The notes below the pieces were generated by a model, which worked only from the letters and a program-made list of their open reading frames with translations, was not told the DNA's origin and searched no databases. Source: JAGXLC01 sp964472385 (lineage in GTDB: Bacteria > Bacteroidota > Bacteroidia > Bacteroidales > UBA12077). Taken from it: DNA of 17,323 nt. The position numbers were made by a program, and so were the translations under genes. The stretch is from contig CAYYLT010000033.1 of assembly GCA_964472385.1 (NCBI GenBank), positions 1 to 17,323 on the forward strand. The letters are read 5' to 3'. This document shows, one piece after another, positions 9,201-16,106 of the stretch; position 1 is the stretch's first letter; every line of letters begins with the position of its first letter.

Positions 9201-11366
9201 GCCTCTTTTCAAATCATAGATGATGCGGGTCAGAAGAAAATCCTTCAGGGCTCTTTCGTTCTCCTCGTCCGGCCATTCATCATTCGGTTCCATGGCGTAT
9301 TCGCTTTCCTTTAAAGAAAGCTTCTCACATACTCTTTCCGCGATGTTGAATATTTTCAGACCCTGATCATTTTCTTTCAACGCATGATACAATGCTGACC
9401 GCAGCCTTAGGGTGGTCAGAAAATCATTGAAATGCCCGGCTTGTAGGGAAGCATCCTGCCTGTTATCCGTAAAGCTCAGGAGTTTTTGATAATCTTTGGG
9501 TTCGCTCTGCTCATGCAATGCCCGGATAACATTGTAGGAAAGTGTTGTTGTTGCGGTGCTTCGCCCTTCATTGCCCAGCCGCATCAGCTTGGTGTTTTCA
9601 TTGGTCTTGATGTCCTCATACACGATGCCGGCAGTTGGATCAACCCTTAGTTTGGCAGGAATGAACCATCCCTGTTGGTCATAATCCGGCTTGTCTGAAA
9701 AATGACTTTCGCTGTCAAAATAGATCTTTCGTGGAATCTGAAACCGGTAATAGGCATCCAGTTCAATGCTCCCGTTTTTATTCTGCCACCAGCTATCGGG
9801 CAGGCTTTCTATGTTTTCATCGTTCCATAGCTCTTCATCATTGCTGTGTGGAATAATCAGGTAACCGGCTGGAAAATCTTCCTCCGTAAGCTTCTTTCCT
9901 TTGGCGTCGGTCTTGGTGAGCATTTGGGGAATATCTTCCGGTTCGCGTGGTTTCAGCTTACCGTTTTCAAAGTCCTTCAGAACGCAGATAAATTCATGCC
10001 CGCTGTACCTGCTAAACAATACCGGGTAGATATACTGATCCCGGCCCTCCTGGTTTTTGGAATACAACCCCGTCTCGATGGTTATTTCACGTGAATCCGG
10101 CGGATCGAGGGTAACAAATACGGTGCTTGTCTGGGAAATGAACTGATGGATCTTGAAGGGCAGGTATCCCTGATCTGCTCCTTTTTTCTTTGCATCAATG
10201 CTCAGGTTTTCAGCCCACTTGAGAAGATTCTTCAGAACCTTTTCACACTCGATTCTTTCTGCTCCGGAATCCGCCTCCAGGGTTTCCGCGATATGGGTCA
10301 ACGTCGAAGGTTTTTCCCGTTCGATGGTTCCCTTATCACGTTTCAGGGCGATTTTGTTTTCCAGCCAGATGGCCAGGGGATGGGTTTTGAAATGTTCCTC
10401 ATCCTGGTGAATATCAATTCCTGTTTCAATAGCGCTTTTAAGTTCTTCGCTTTCCGGGAGCCTGCCCTGATAGTTGGTAGAGTTTATGAGACTTTCCTCA
10501 ATGATCTGACCGGTGGTGAACTCAGCCCCGAAGATGGTTTCCCCGACCTTTGCCACGGCGCTTTTTCGGTCTTCGGCGCTCTCGCCCGTTGTCATGGTAG
10601 CGGATGTTCCAATACAAAGGATCTCATTTCTGGCCTGATGCTTGATTCTACGGATCAGCATGGATACATCGGAGCCTTGTCGTCCCCTGTATGTATGAAG
10701 TTCGTCAAATACCAGGTATTTCAGATTCTCCCTGATTGATTCACGCATCCATTGCTCTGAATACCTGGTCATGATCAGCTCAAGCATCATATAGTTCGTC
10801 AGAATGATATCAGGGTGATCTTCCTTTATCTTTTGCCTTGTTTCCTGGTCTTCCTGACCCGTATACTTGGCATAGGAAATTGGAAAATCATCTCCGTAAT
10901 TGTTCTCGAGCTTGGCAATTTCCTGTTCCTGGGAGTTGATCAGGGCATTCATGGGATAAACGATGATGGCATTGATGCCCTTCTTTTTCTCCTTTTGCTT
11001 AAGCAGGTTGTTGAAGATGGTGGCCATGTAGGTAAGCGATTTGCCCGATCCGGTGCCGGAAGTGACGATGAATCCCTTCCCGTTGATCCCGAGCCTAATG
11101 GCTTCCACCTGGTGCTTATACAAGTTGAAATCTCCGAATATCCGTTTTAATTTTTCATGAGCTTTGCCTTCTTTCACCAGATCATCAAGACTTTCACCCC
11201 GGTCATAGGCAGGATTAAACTGTATCAGCGGTTCAGGGATGAATCCTTCCTCTTCAAAGGCCTCATCCACATACTCCTTTATCCGTGGGTCCCTGATGTT
11301 GGTGAAGGACTGGAGGTAACGCCTGTAGTTGTCAACAACCTGTCTGTGAAGCTTGAATGCGTCCAT
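6201..11366 (-). CDS. Giant DEAD/DEAH helicase with DUF1998-like region and C-terminal Vsr-like nuclease domain (DruE/DrmA-like)
   Basis: This is an SF2 helicase of about 1,721 residues, numbered here from the ATG at 11366. The frame is open to a TTG at 11387, seven codons upstream. I prefer the ATG because the -7 promoter box (11394-11401) would leave the TTG almost without a leader. Visible parts are Walker A (GTGSGKS, 104-110), DELH box (221-224), TSAT (254-257), the family signature FTDNRQDASLQAGHFNDF (about 632-649), SPTMELGIDI (986-995) and motif VI (QRSGRAGRSG, 1015-1024). Residues 1453-1593 resemble DUF1998 but lack its zinc cysteines. Residues 1620-1721 look like a Vsr/DUF559-type nuclease fold (D1655, FCDG 1668-1671, H1674). 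About 370 residues separate the two RecA lobes, far more than in a plain helicase. It is the first gene of the operon and presumably the motor of the system. DruE or a DrmA relative are the nearest named types; neither is certain. Confidence 0.9.
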   Translation of the reverse strand: MDAFKLHRQVVDNYRRYLQSFTNIRDPRIKEYVDEAFEEEGFIPEPLIQFNPAYDRGESLDDLVKEGKAHEKLKRIFGDFNLYKHQVEAIRLGINGKGFIVTSGTGSGKSLTYMATIFNNLLKQKEKKKGINAIIVYPMNALINSQEQEIAKLENNYGDDFPISYAKYTGQEDQETRQKIKEDHPDIILTNYMMLELIMTRYSEQWMRESIRENLKYLVFDELHTYRGRQGSDVSMLIRRIKHQARNEILCIGTSATMTTGESAEDRKSAVAKVGETIFGAEFTTGQIIEESLINSTNYQGRLPESEELKSAIETGIDIHQDEEHFKTHPLAIWLENKIALKRDKGTIEREKPSTLTHIAETLEADSGAERIECEKVLKNLLKWAENLSIDAKKKGADQGYLPFKIHQFISQTSTVFVTLDPPDSREITIETGLYSKNQEGRDQYIYPVLFSRYSGHEFICVLKDFENGKLKPREPEDIPQMLTKTDAKGKKLTEEDFPAGYLIIPHSNDEELWNDENIESLPDSWWQNKNGSIELDAYYRFQIPRKIYFDSESHFSDKPDYDQQGWFIPAKLRVDPTAGIVYEDIKTNENTKLMRLGNEGRSTATTTLSYNVIRALHEQSEPKDYQKLLSFTDNRQDASLQAGHFNDFLTTLRLRSALYHALKENDQGLKIFNIAERVCEKLSLKESEYAMEPNDEWPDEENERALKDFLLTRIIYDLKRGWRYILPNLEQCGLLGIHYEKLEEFCQRNDFFRGLPLLESLPAEERYDITSQVLNYFRTSYSIYDPLLLEQRGEKENFIKQKLDSDKIWSLDRNEKIEVPYYLVPANPGRTRRFVYTASLGPRSNIGKYFRRLFIEKGMEPLPNDAYQEFIVELCDTLKKGNFLKKYDEIKGDRGTVQGYQLRSDKIIWKAGDEKHVPPDKVRVSAYGGLDIRPNEYFKELYRYDFTTYKKSIEASEHTGQLSNTDRIEREKHFRSGDISALYCSPTMELGIDIAELNIVHMRNVPPNPANYAQRSGRAGRSGQAALVFTYCSSWSPHDRNYFKSREDMVAGKVVPPKTDLRNQELILSHFNAYILMELGLSDLKMAVSDIIDISRPSELKVKEEIENHIRDQISHRKDTLIDEFKNILSGIYPELTATWWFGDNWLSTRAGSFFDRFNSAFDRWRALYRHAILMQDKANQIIKDPTIKYSSEEAIDARRQRSVAEKQIALLRNDSKRLFGNESEFYVFRYLASEGFLPGYNFTRLPVRAFVGYKHQDEGEYISRPRFIALKEFGPQNLIYHNGNKYRINRMMLLDAEARTRPLKISKQTGYAFLDDEANLANNDPITRRELKSQDSAERLTSILELNESEGYPQERISCEEEERMSQGFVIDQYFRYINGLQSTSRSVIKLGDKKLLNLIYGPATELIQLNRKWRRSKDSNGFHIDNRNGRWLRQRDLEKEETKNHAREVMLMARDTSDTLYIQPVKDLEVNPEQVVSLSYALKRAIEQMFQTEENEVGVWVMGDPEAPNIMIYEASEGSLGILSQLIENPASMKELFREAYKVLHFDTQTREDMEPGLPKATYEDLLSYYNQPHHEILDRFGIKKPLEKLMDCEIENIQGNRDRQGHYQSLMDEYDKSSSTEEKFLKFLYQNGFSLPDKTQVNIPDFYVSVDFVYNLDSGPVLIFCDGSVHDDNQVHDDDSHKRELLREAGYDVIEWHYSEPLQKLVERRKDVFRKIY

Positions 11367-11393
11367 GGATTGGTTTGATGGGTTCAATTATTT

Positions 11394-11401
11394 CAAAGGT
11401 A
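11394..11401 (-). promoter_or_regulatory. Candidate Bacteroidota -7 promoter box of the helicase-methyltransferase operon
   Basis: On the minus strand this reads TACCTTTG, a perfect match to the Bacteroidota -7 consensus TAnnTTTG. It lies 27 nt upstream of the preferred ATG at 11366, which gives a short leader of about 20 nt with no Shine-Dalgarno sequence, normal for the phylum. I see no convincing -33 TTTG box at the expected distance, so this rests on one element. Confidence 0.45.
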
Positions 11402-11682
11402 AGAAAAATGGTAAGAAAGTTATTTTTTGGGGTTAAAAATTTTGATTGAAGTAGAAATTAGCAAAGAATAAGGTTTTGTATGAAAATTAATTTTGAACCA
11501 ATAGTAAGATCTATATTTTTTACTCATTAATTTCCAAAGTTTTTTAATAAATGGTTAGAGTATATCAATAAAATTCTCTACCAAACCAACTTTCAATATC
11601 ATTTTCTCGTGGTAATCTATTCCCAAATCAATATCCTTGAAACAATTGAAATTACATTTGAATTTTAATTAACAGAATATAA
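11402..11682. other. AT-rich spacer between divergent gene blocks, no gene supported
   Basis: These 281 bp are strongly AT-rich and separate the minus-strand operon from the plus-strand block. Short open stretches exist in several frames on both strands, as expected at this composition, and none resembles a known protein with confidence. It may hold the promoter of the plus-strand genes. A TAATTTTG sequence at 11488-11495 matches the -7 consensus but has no partner box. Confidence 0.5.
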
Positions 11683-12129
11683 CAAGAGTCAAGGGATTTT
11701 TCGGAGGAGGAAAAAAATATCATTAGAAGTAGATTCCCAGAAAATACAGATTTGTTAATTAATTATTTTTCTCCATCTGAAGAGGAGGAACCTTCTGCCC
11801 AGGTTTCTGAAGAGCCGACTATTTTACTCAGGACATTTGAAGGTAGTAAAGGATTATCAGGAGGCCATGTTTTTATTGTTGGTGCAAATGATGGTTCTAT
11901 TCCCAAAATAGTTAATAACGAAATAAAAGATATTGAATACTGTAAGTTTATTGTTGCTTTAACAAGAACTCGAAAACAGTGTCATATTATCTCTAATAAA
12001 TGGTTTTACTCACCGAAAGATAAACATGGTAAGTGGATAGAAAAATTTAATAAATCAAAATTTATTGATTTTATTCCATCTAAATTTATCGAAGATCAGG
12101 GTTATAAAAAAAGCAAAGAAATTGAATAA
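11683..12129 (+). pseudogene. C-terminal remnant of a UvrD/Rep-family DNA helicase
   Basis: The frame opens after a TAA at 11680-11682, has no ATG, and runs to the TAA at 12127-12129. A TTG at 11752 is the only early start I noted, but the protein-like sequence begins before it. The translation holds only the end of a superfamily 1 helicase: TFEGSKGLSGGHVFIVG matches motif V and ALTRTRK matches motif VI, followed by a short tail. Walker A, the DExx box and the rest of the 2A lobe are absent, and the spacer upstream does not contain them in any frame I checked. It cannot be an active helicase. It is probably what remains of a longer gene cut by a deletion or by insertion of the neighbouring operon. 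The stop lies 23 nt before the DUF262 gene, so the two may once have formed an operon. Confidence 0.8.
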
Positions 12130-12152
12130 AAAATATAAAAAAATCAGGTTTT

Positions 12153-13982
12153 ATGGAAACTTTCGATTCAACCAAGACCAGCCTTTATGACATTTTGAAA
12201 GACATCAACAAGGGTAAAATTCAGTTACCGGATTTCCAGCGAAGCTGGGTGTGGGACGATAACCGGATCAAGGGAATTATTGCCAGTGTTGCAAAATCTT
12301 TTCCTATTGGGGCGGTAATGTTACTCGAAACCGGTAATGAATCCATTCGGTTTAAAACAACACCAATTCAGGGTGCCCCTGTATTAAATGGCCAGGAACC
12401 GGAACTGCTAATATTGGACGGACAGCAAAGGCTAACATCGTTGTATCAGGCAATCATTACAAATAAGGTTGTAAAAACAAAAAATGCCAAGGGTTACGAG
12501 ATAAGAAGATGGTACTATATCGATATGGAAAAAGCAATGGATCCTGGTGCTGATTTAGAAGAAGCTATTTTTTCAATTAATGAAAATAAGATAATTACAG
12601 AAAATATTGGTCGGGATGTAGTTCTTGATTTGTCAAAGCCAGAGTATGAGTACAAAAATCTGATGTATCCGGTTTATATGGTTGATGAATATGATAAATG
12701 GTTCCCGGCATTTTTTGAGTACTGGGATTACAATAAGGAAAAAATACAGTTCTGGAATGAATTTGCCAAAAAGATCATCCAAGGTATTAACGGTTACATG
12801 CTTCCTGTTATAGTGATGAAAAAGAACAATCCAAAGGAAGCAGTATGCCAGGTGTTTGAAAAGGTGAATACCGGTGGCGTTTCGTTATCGGTTTTTGAAC
12901 TGTTAACAGCCTCTTTTGCGGCGGAACAATTCTATTTAAAGGACGATTGGGCAAAGATCAGACATGATTTCAAACCTCATAAAGTTCTTGACAGAACCAG
13001 CAACATTGACATCATTCAAGCAATTACACTTTACTCTACCTATAAAAGAAGAAAAGAGCAGAAAAAAATTGCAGGTAGCGATAACTTACCAGCGGTTAGT
13101 GCAAAAAAAAGAGAAATGCTCAATCTTTTCCTATCCGATTAGAAAAAATACCGGGATCAGATCGTTGAAGGATTCATTAAGGCTTCAAAAATCCTGTTTG
13201 AAAACCATATTTTCAATTCACGGGATGTTCCCTATACTACTCAGTTGGTTCCTATGGCTGCAATTATTGCCGAGCTTGGCAATGTTATCGACAATGTGGG
13301 AAACAAGAATAGATTGATGCGTTGGTTCTGGTGTGGAGTATTTGGTGAGCTTTATGGATCTGCCAATGAAACAAGATACGCCTTGGATATGTTACAGGTA
13401 GTAGACTGGATTAGATTAAAGGGTCCGGAGCCAAAAAATATATACGATGCGATATTCTCACCTTCCCGGCTTCATACACTTCGAACAAGAAACAGTGCCG
13501 CCTATAAAGGAATTTATGCAATATTGATGGATGAGAATACAAGGGACTGGCTATCCGCTACTAAAATTGATTTTAGTACCTATTTTTCGGAATCTATTGA
13601 TATACATCACATCTTCCCTGTTTCCTGGTGTAATAAAAATAAAATCCCGAGAAACGATTTCGACTGTATAATAAATAAAACTCCTTTGTCAGCCCGTACC
13701 AATCGAATTGTTAGTGGAGATGCCCCCAGTAAGTATCTGGGCAGATTAAAAAAACATGCTGGTGTTACAGATGAAGAGTTCAACTCCATACTGAAGTCTC
13801 ATGTTGTGAATCCGGATTTAATGTATAATGATGATTTCTATGGTTTCTTTGCAGATCGTAAAGAACGAATTCTTCAAAAGATTGAGCAGGCTATGGGAAA
13901 AAATATTATGCGAGAAGAACCAATACCTGAAGAGGGTAAATTCATAGATACTTCAGATGAGGAAGATATTGAAAATGGGTAA
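12153..13982 (+). pseudogene. DUF262 and HNH (GmrSD-like) endonuclease gene interrupted by an in-frame TAG
   Basis: The reading frame from the ATG at 12153 to the TAA at 13980-13982 covers 610 codons, with a single internal stop (TAG, 13140-13142, codon 330). The first half carries the DUF262 signatures LPDFQRSWVWDD (25-36) and LDGQQRLTSLYQ (88-99), the latter with the conserved DGQQR. The second half continues in the same frame directly after the stop (KKYRDQIVEGF...) and carries an HNH/DUF1524-type nuclease motif, IDIHHIFP (about codons 483-490), followed by NKTPLS. This is the architecture of GmrSD-like enzymes, which use NTP hydrolysis in DUF262 and cut modified phage DNA with the HNH domain. 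As written, only the 329-residue DUF262 half would be made unless the stop is read through. The downstream half could be translated only from an internal start such as the TTG at 13245 or the ATG at 13254. No Shine-Dalgarno sequence is visible. Confidence 0.85.
13140..13142 (+). other. Premature in-frame TAG codon in the DUF262/HNH gene
   Basis: The codons around it read CTA TCC GAT TAG AAA AAA TAC CGG. The frame before and after is the same and both sides are protein-like, so this is a nonsense change and not a frameshift. One base change from TAT or TAC (Tyr) would explain it. Confidence 0.85.
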
Positions 13983-13988
13983 TGATAT
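13935..13988 (+). repeat. 54-bp direct repeat, copy A (3' end of DUF262/HNH gene)
   Basis: This covers the last 15 codons and stop of the DUF262/HNH gene plus six bases after it. It matches 16030-16083 in the same orientation with 5 mismatches in 54 positions by eye. Similarity ends sharply upstream and fades downstream. The two copies flank the AbiE pair. Confidence 0.85.
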
Positions 13989-13992
13989 CATT
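13981..13992. repeat. 12-bp perfect palindrome between convergent genes
   Basis: AATGATATCATT is its own reverse complement. It overlaps the stop of the DUF262/HNH gene and lies in the 43-bp gap before the convergent toxin gene end, followed by TTATTTTG. It could be part of a bidirectional terminator, but the stem is all weak pairs apart from two G:C, so this is speculative. Confidence 0.3.
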
Positions 13993-14025
13993 TATTTTGA
14001 AGCCTCCGACTTATTTGTTCGTTTG

Positions 14026-15129
14026 TCATTGTTGTTGTTTTAAAAGATTCACTGTATGATACCAATAATAAAAAGCTGATTTATCCGGTTGCTTTTTTAA
14101 TCTGTTCAAAAAATTCCAATCTTCATATTCAATAGTAAGTGGTCTTATATTTACTCCATTGTAATAATTTATTGGAGTTAAATCACCGACTAATAGCTTT
14201 GATGCCAGATGTGCCACTTTGACGGCAGCTATTATTGCATCATCAATTCTGAATTTTCCGGTCATAAGATACCCGGTACTGAAAGCATGAATACCATCCT
14301 GCAATAATCTGAAATTTGATTTGGCCGGTTCTTCTTTATTTTTATCCCGCTTTGTAATAATCCGGCAGGTATCAATAATATCTTCTAATACAATTTCAGG
14401 GGTTAAGTCTCCGGCTGTTTTGTATTGGCGGTATGTAATTTCTTTTTTTGCATGTAGCTGAAAGCTATTATTTACTGTTTCGATGCTTGAAATTCTTTCA
14501 AACAACCTGCCTAAATCAAACAATTGTTTGCAAATTTCCATAGCAAATGTTTGTTCACCCTTATAATATGGTATGCCTGTAGTATTTGGAGCGTATGCCG
14601 CTAATTTATCGCCGGTAATGGCATCTATAGAAGGCAGATTGATCATGGTGGTAGTATCTGTTTCAATCCATTTGGTTTTTAAAGATTTATTAATGATTTC
14701 CGGATATATGTGTTTATCAACCAATACGTCCAATATAATTTTGGCAGGAGCTTTGGTATTGAATATTGTTTCAAATTCAAAAATGTAATGTGCTTTCGGT
14801 ACTCCAGGCTGGTAGCTTCTCTTTTCGTCAAGCGTAAACGAATTAAAATAAGATGTCTTAATGACTTTATTTAAAACATCTTCCAAAGCTTTTTGCTCAG
14901 CATTGCATATAATGTCAATATCTATTGAAAAACGATTGTCTTCATCCAATAAAAAAATAAGACTGGTACCGCCTTTGAAGATAAAATCAAGACCATTGCT
15001 TTTTAATTGTTCTAACAAATGAAGCGCATAGATCATTTTTTCCAGAATATTTGTCTGGATCAATTGGTGTTTTTCCTGTTTTTTAAATGACTTCAACCAT
15101 TCAGATGTAAAACATTTCTCTTTAATCAT
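14026..15129 (-). CDS. abiEii: AbiEii-like nucleotidyltransferase toxin
   Basis: This is a 367-residue protein from the ATG at 15129. A TTG one codon upstream extends the frame but is less likely to be used. The nucleotidyltransferase core is visible as KGGTS (52-56) followed by RFSIDIDI (66-73), where the two aspartates bind metal. The later segment SIDAITGDKLAAYAP contains the conserved lysine region of the AbiEii/AbiGii family. Known family members are type IV toxin-antitoxin toxins and abortive infection effectors; MenT relatives add nucleotides to tRNA 3' ends. The start overlaps the end of the upstream AbiEi-like gene by 8 nt (ATGATTAA), the usual antitoxin-then-toxin order, so translation is probably coupled. 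It is convergent with the DUF262/HNH gene. The C-terminal third is not recognised in detail. The family call is firm; the substrate is unknown. Confidence 0.88.
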   Translation of the reverse strand: MIKEKCFTSEWLKSFKKQEKHQLIQTNILEKMIYALHLLEQLKSNGLDFIFKGGTSLIFLLDEDNRFSIDIDIICNAEQKALEDVLNKVIKTSYFNSFTLDEKRSYQPGVPKAHYIFEFETIFNTKAPAKIILDVLVDKHIYPEIINKSLKTKWIETDTTTMINLPSIDAITGDKLAAYAPNTTGIPYYKGEQTFAMEICKQLFDLGRLFERISSIETVNNSFQLHAKKEITYRQYKTAGDLTPEIVLEDIIDTCRIITKRDKNKEEPAKSNFRLLQDGIHAFSTGYLMTGKFRIDDAIIAAVKVAHLASKLLVGDLTPINYYNGVNIRPLTIEYEDWNFLNRLKKQPDKSAFYYWYHTVNLLKQQQ

Positions 15130-15892
15130 CAATGATTTGTTGGCTTAATTTCAAATTTATCCTCAAGAATTCTTTTATCTCTTGTTTTTTTTCTCTTCTT
15201 CCAGCATACCCCAAAAGCGTGGTAAAGTTAATGGTATAGCTGTTACTGACATTTTCATAGATATTTACCAGTTCCGAATCTTTATAATAATAGAATAGTT
15301 TATCTTCAGCGAAAAGATCTACTAATATTTTTTCGATTAGTGGAATATTAATATAAGTATTGTTTTTTTTAACTTTTTCTATCGGGCTACGGGTTATTAT
15401 TTTTTTGATGATCACTGGAAATGTACTCTCTGCTATATAATACTTTATGGACTTTTCATCAGGATTTAAATAAAAATCATAATTGAAATTATCTTTAAGA
15501 TAATAATAAAGAGACTCAACAAAATCTTTTTCTGTTTCAATGAAAATTATTTTTTTGTTTGCCTGATGCCGGGTAAATTCATTGATCCATGCAGTATCCC
15601 ATATACAATAATTTACATCTTCAAAATTATTTGTGATTGTTTTTCCTAATTTCAGCAACTCTTCAGATATAACAGGGTTGTAGGATTGTTTATTAGAAAT
15701 CGTGTAAATGCCTTTTTTTATGGGTTTAATTATATTTTTGTTTTTAAGATCATAGATTCTCCACCCAAATGTTCCCTCTTTCAAATCAGGTTCATAATGC
15801 TTAAAGAATTCAAAAAGCTCTTTTCTATTGAATGACGCTTTACCTTTGAATTCTTCTATTAGTTTCTTTTCAATAATCTTTGGCATTTTCAT
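15122..15892 (-). CDS. AbiEi-like winged-helix antitoxin (DUF6577-like)
   Basis: This is a 256-residue protein starting at the ATG at 15892. Residues about 15-65 form a likely winged helix: RKELFEFF, then FGWRIYDLKNKNII, then KKGIYTIS, matching the pattern in AbiEi-type antitoxins where a short DNA-binding domain precedes a larger antitoxin domain. The remainder is rich in Lys, Ile and Tyr, with no catalytic motif that I recognise. Its place directly before an AbiEii-like toxin, with an 8-nt overlap, is the strongest evidence for its role. In characterised AbiE systems the antitoxin represses its own promoter by binding inverted repeats, and a candidate inverted repeat lies 24 nt upstream. 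I believe Bacteroidota versions fall in DUF6577, but this is from memory. The antitoxin role is inferred from context plus the winged helix. Confidence 0.78.
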   Translation of the reverse strand: MKMPKIIEKKLIEEFKGKASFNRKELFEFFKHYEPDLKEGTFGWRIYDLKNKNIIKPIKKGIYTISNKQSYNPVISEELLKLGKTITNNFEDVNYCIWDTAWINEFTRHQANKKIIFIETEKDFVESLYYYLKDNFNYDFYLNPDEKSIKYYIAESTFPVIIKKIITRSPIEKVKKNNTYINIPLIEKILVDLFAEDKLFYYYKDSELVNIYENVSNSYTINFTTLLGYAGRREKKQEIKEFLRINLKLSQQIIDD

Positions 15893-15904
15893 TCAAATTT
15901 ATGC

Positions 15905-15968
15905 CAAAAATACAAAATTCTGGTGAAAAATAAAAAATCAAAAATATACCAGTAAATTAAAATTCTGG
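15905..15968 (-). promoter_or_regulatory. Candidate promoter and operator of the AbiE pair
   Basis: An inverted repeat has arms AATTCTGGT (15916-15924) and ACCAGtaAATT (15948-15958), and a further direct copy of AAAATTCTGG lies at 15959-15968 (first copy at 15914-15923). On the minus strand TATTTTTG at 15905-15912 fits the TAnnTTTG -7 box and lies next to the first arm, so a protein bound to the repeats would block it. A second TATTTTTG lies at 15939-15946. Background AT content is very high, so the promoter boxes could be chance matches; the CTGG/CCAG arms are less likely to be. Confidence 0.45.
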
Positions 15969-16029
15969 CAATCTTTTAACATGAAAATATAGTAAAATGT
16001 AACTTTTGTGCAAGCCAAATCATCAGCAA

Positions 16030-16083
16030 GGTAAATTCATTGATTCTTCGGATGAGGAAAATATTGAAAGTGGGTAATGATAT
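16030..16083 (+). pseudogene. Orphan copy B of the DUF262/HNH gene 3' end
   Basis: In frame this reads GKFIDSSDEENIESG and a stop, against GKFIDTSDEEDIENG and a stop at the end of the DUF262/HNH gene. No matching coding sequence precedes it: upstream is the AbiE promoter region. It is therefore a gene-end fragment, either from a second DUF262/HNH gene otherwise lost or copied when the AbiE segment was inserted. Confidence 0.75.
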
Positions 16084-16106
16084 GCGATTTTGTGAGTTGG
16101 GCCTTA

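Noticed and set aside
11540..11670. Short minus-strand reading stretches with protein-like text (such as ENDIESWFGREFY and stop) in the AT-rich spacer
   Set aside because: Each is under 40 codons, in different frames, with no start codon or recognised motif. They could be gene debris but could equally be chance.
12964..13317. Plus-strand open frame of 117 codons across the premature TAG, in another frame
   Set aside because: This is a shadow frame; the DUF262 and HNH signatures are in the frame before and after the TAG, so the gene is broken by a nonsense codon and not frameshifted into this frame.
15911..15970. CRISPR-like short repeats upstream of the AbiE pair
   Set aside because: Only two direct copies of 10 bp and one inverted copy, with no regular repeat-spacer pattern; an operator is a better reading.
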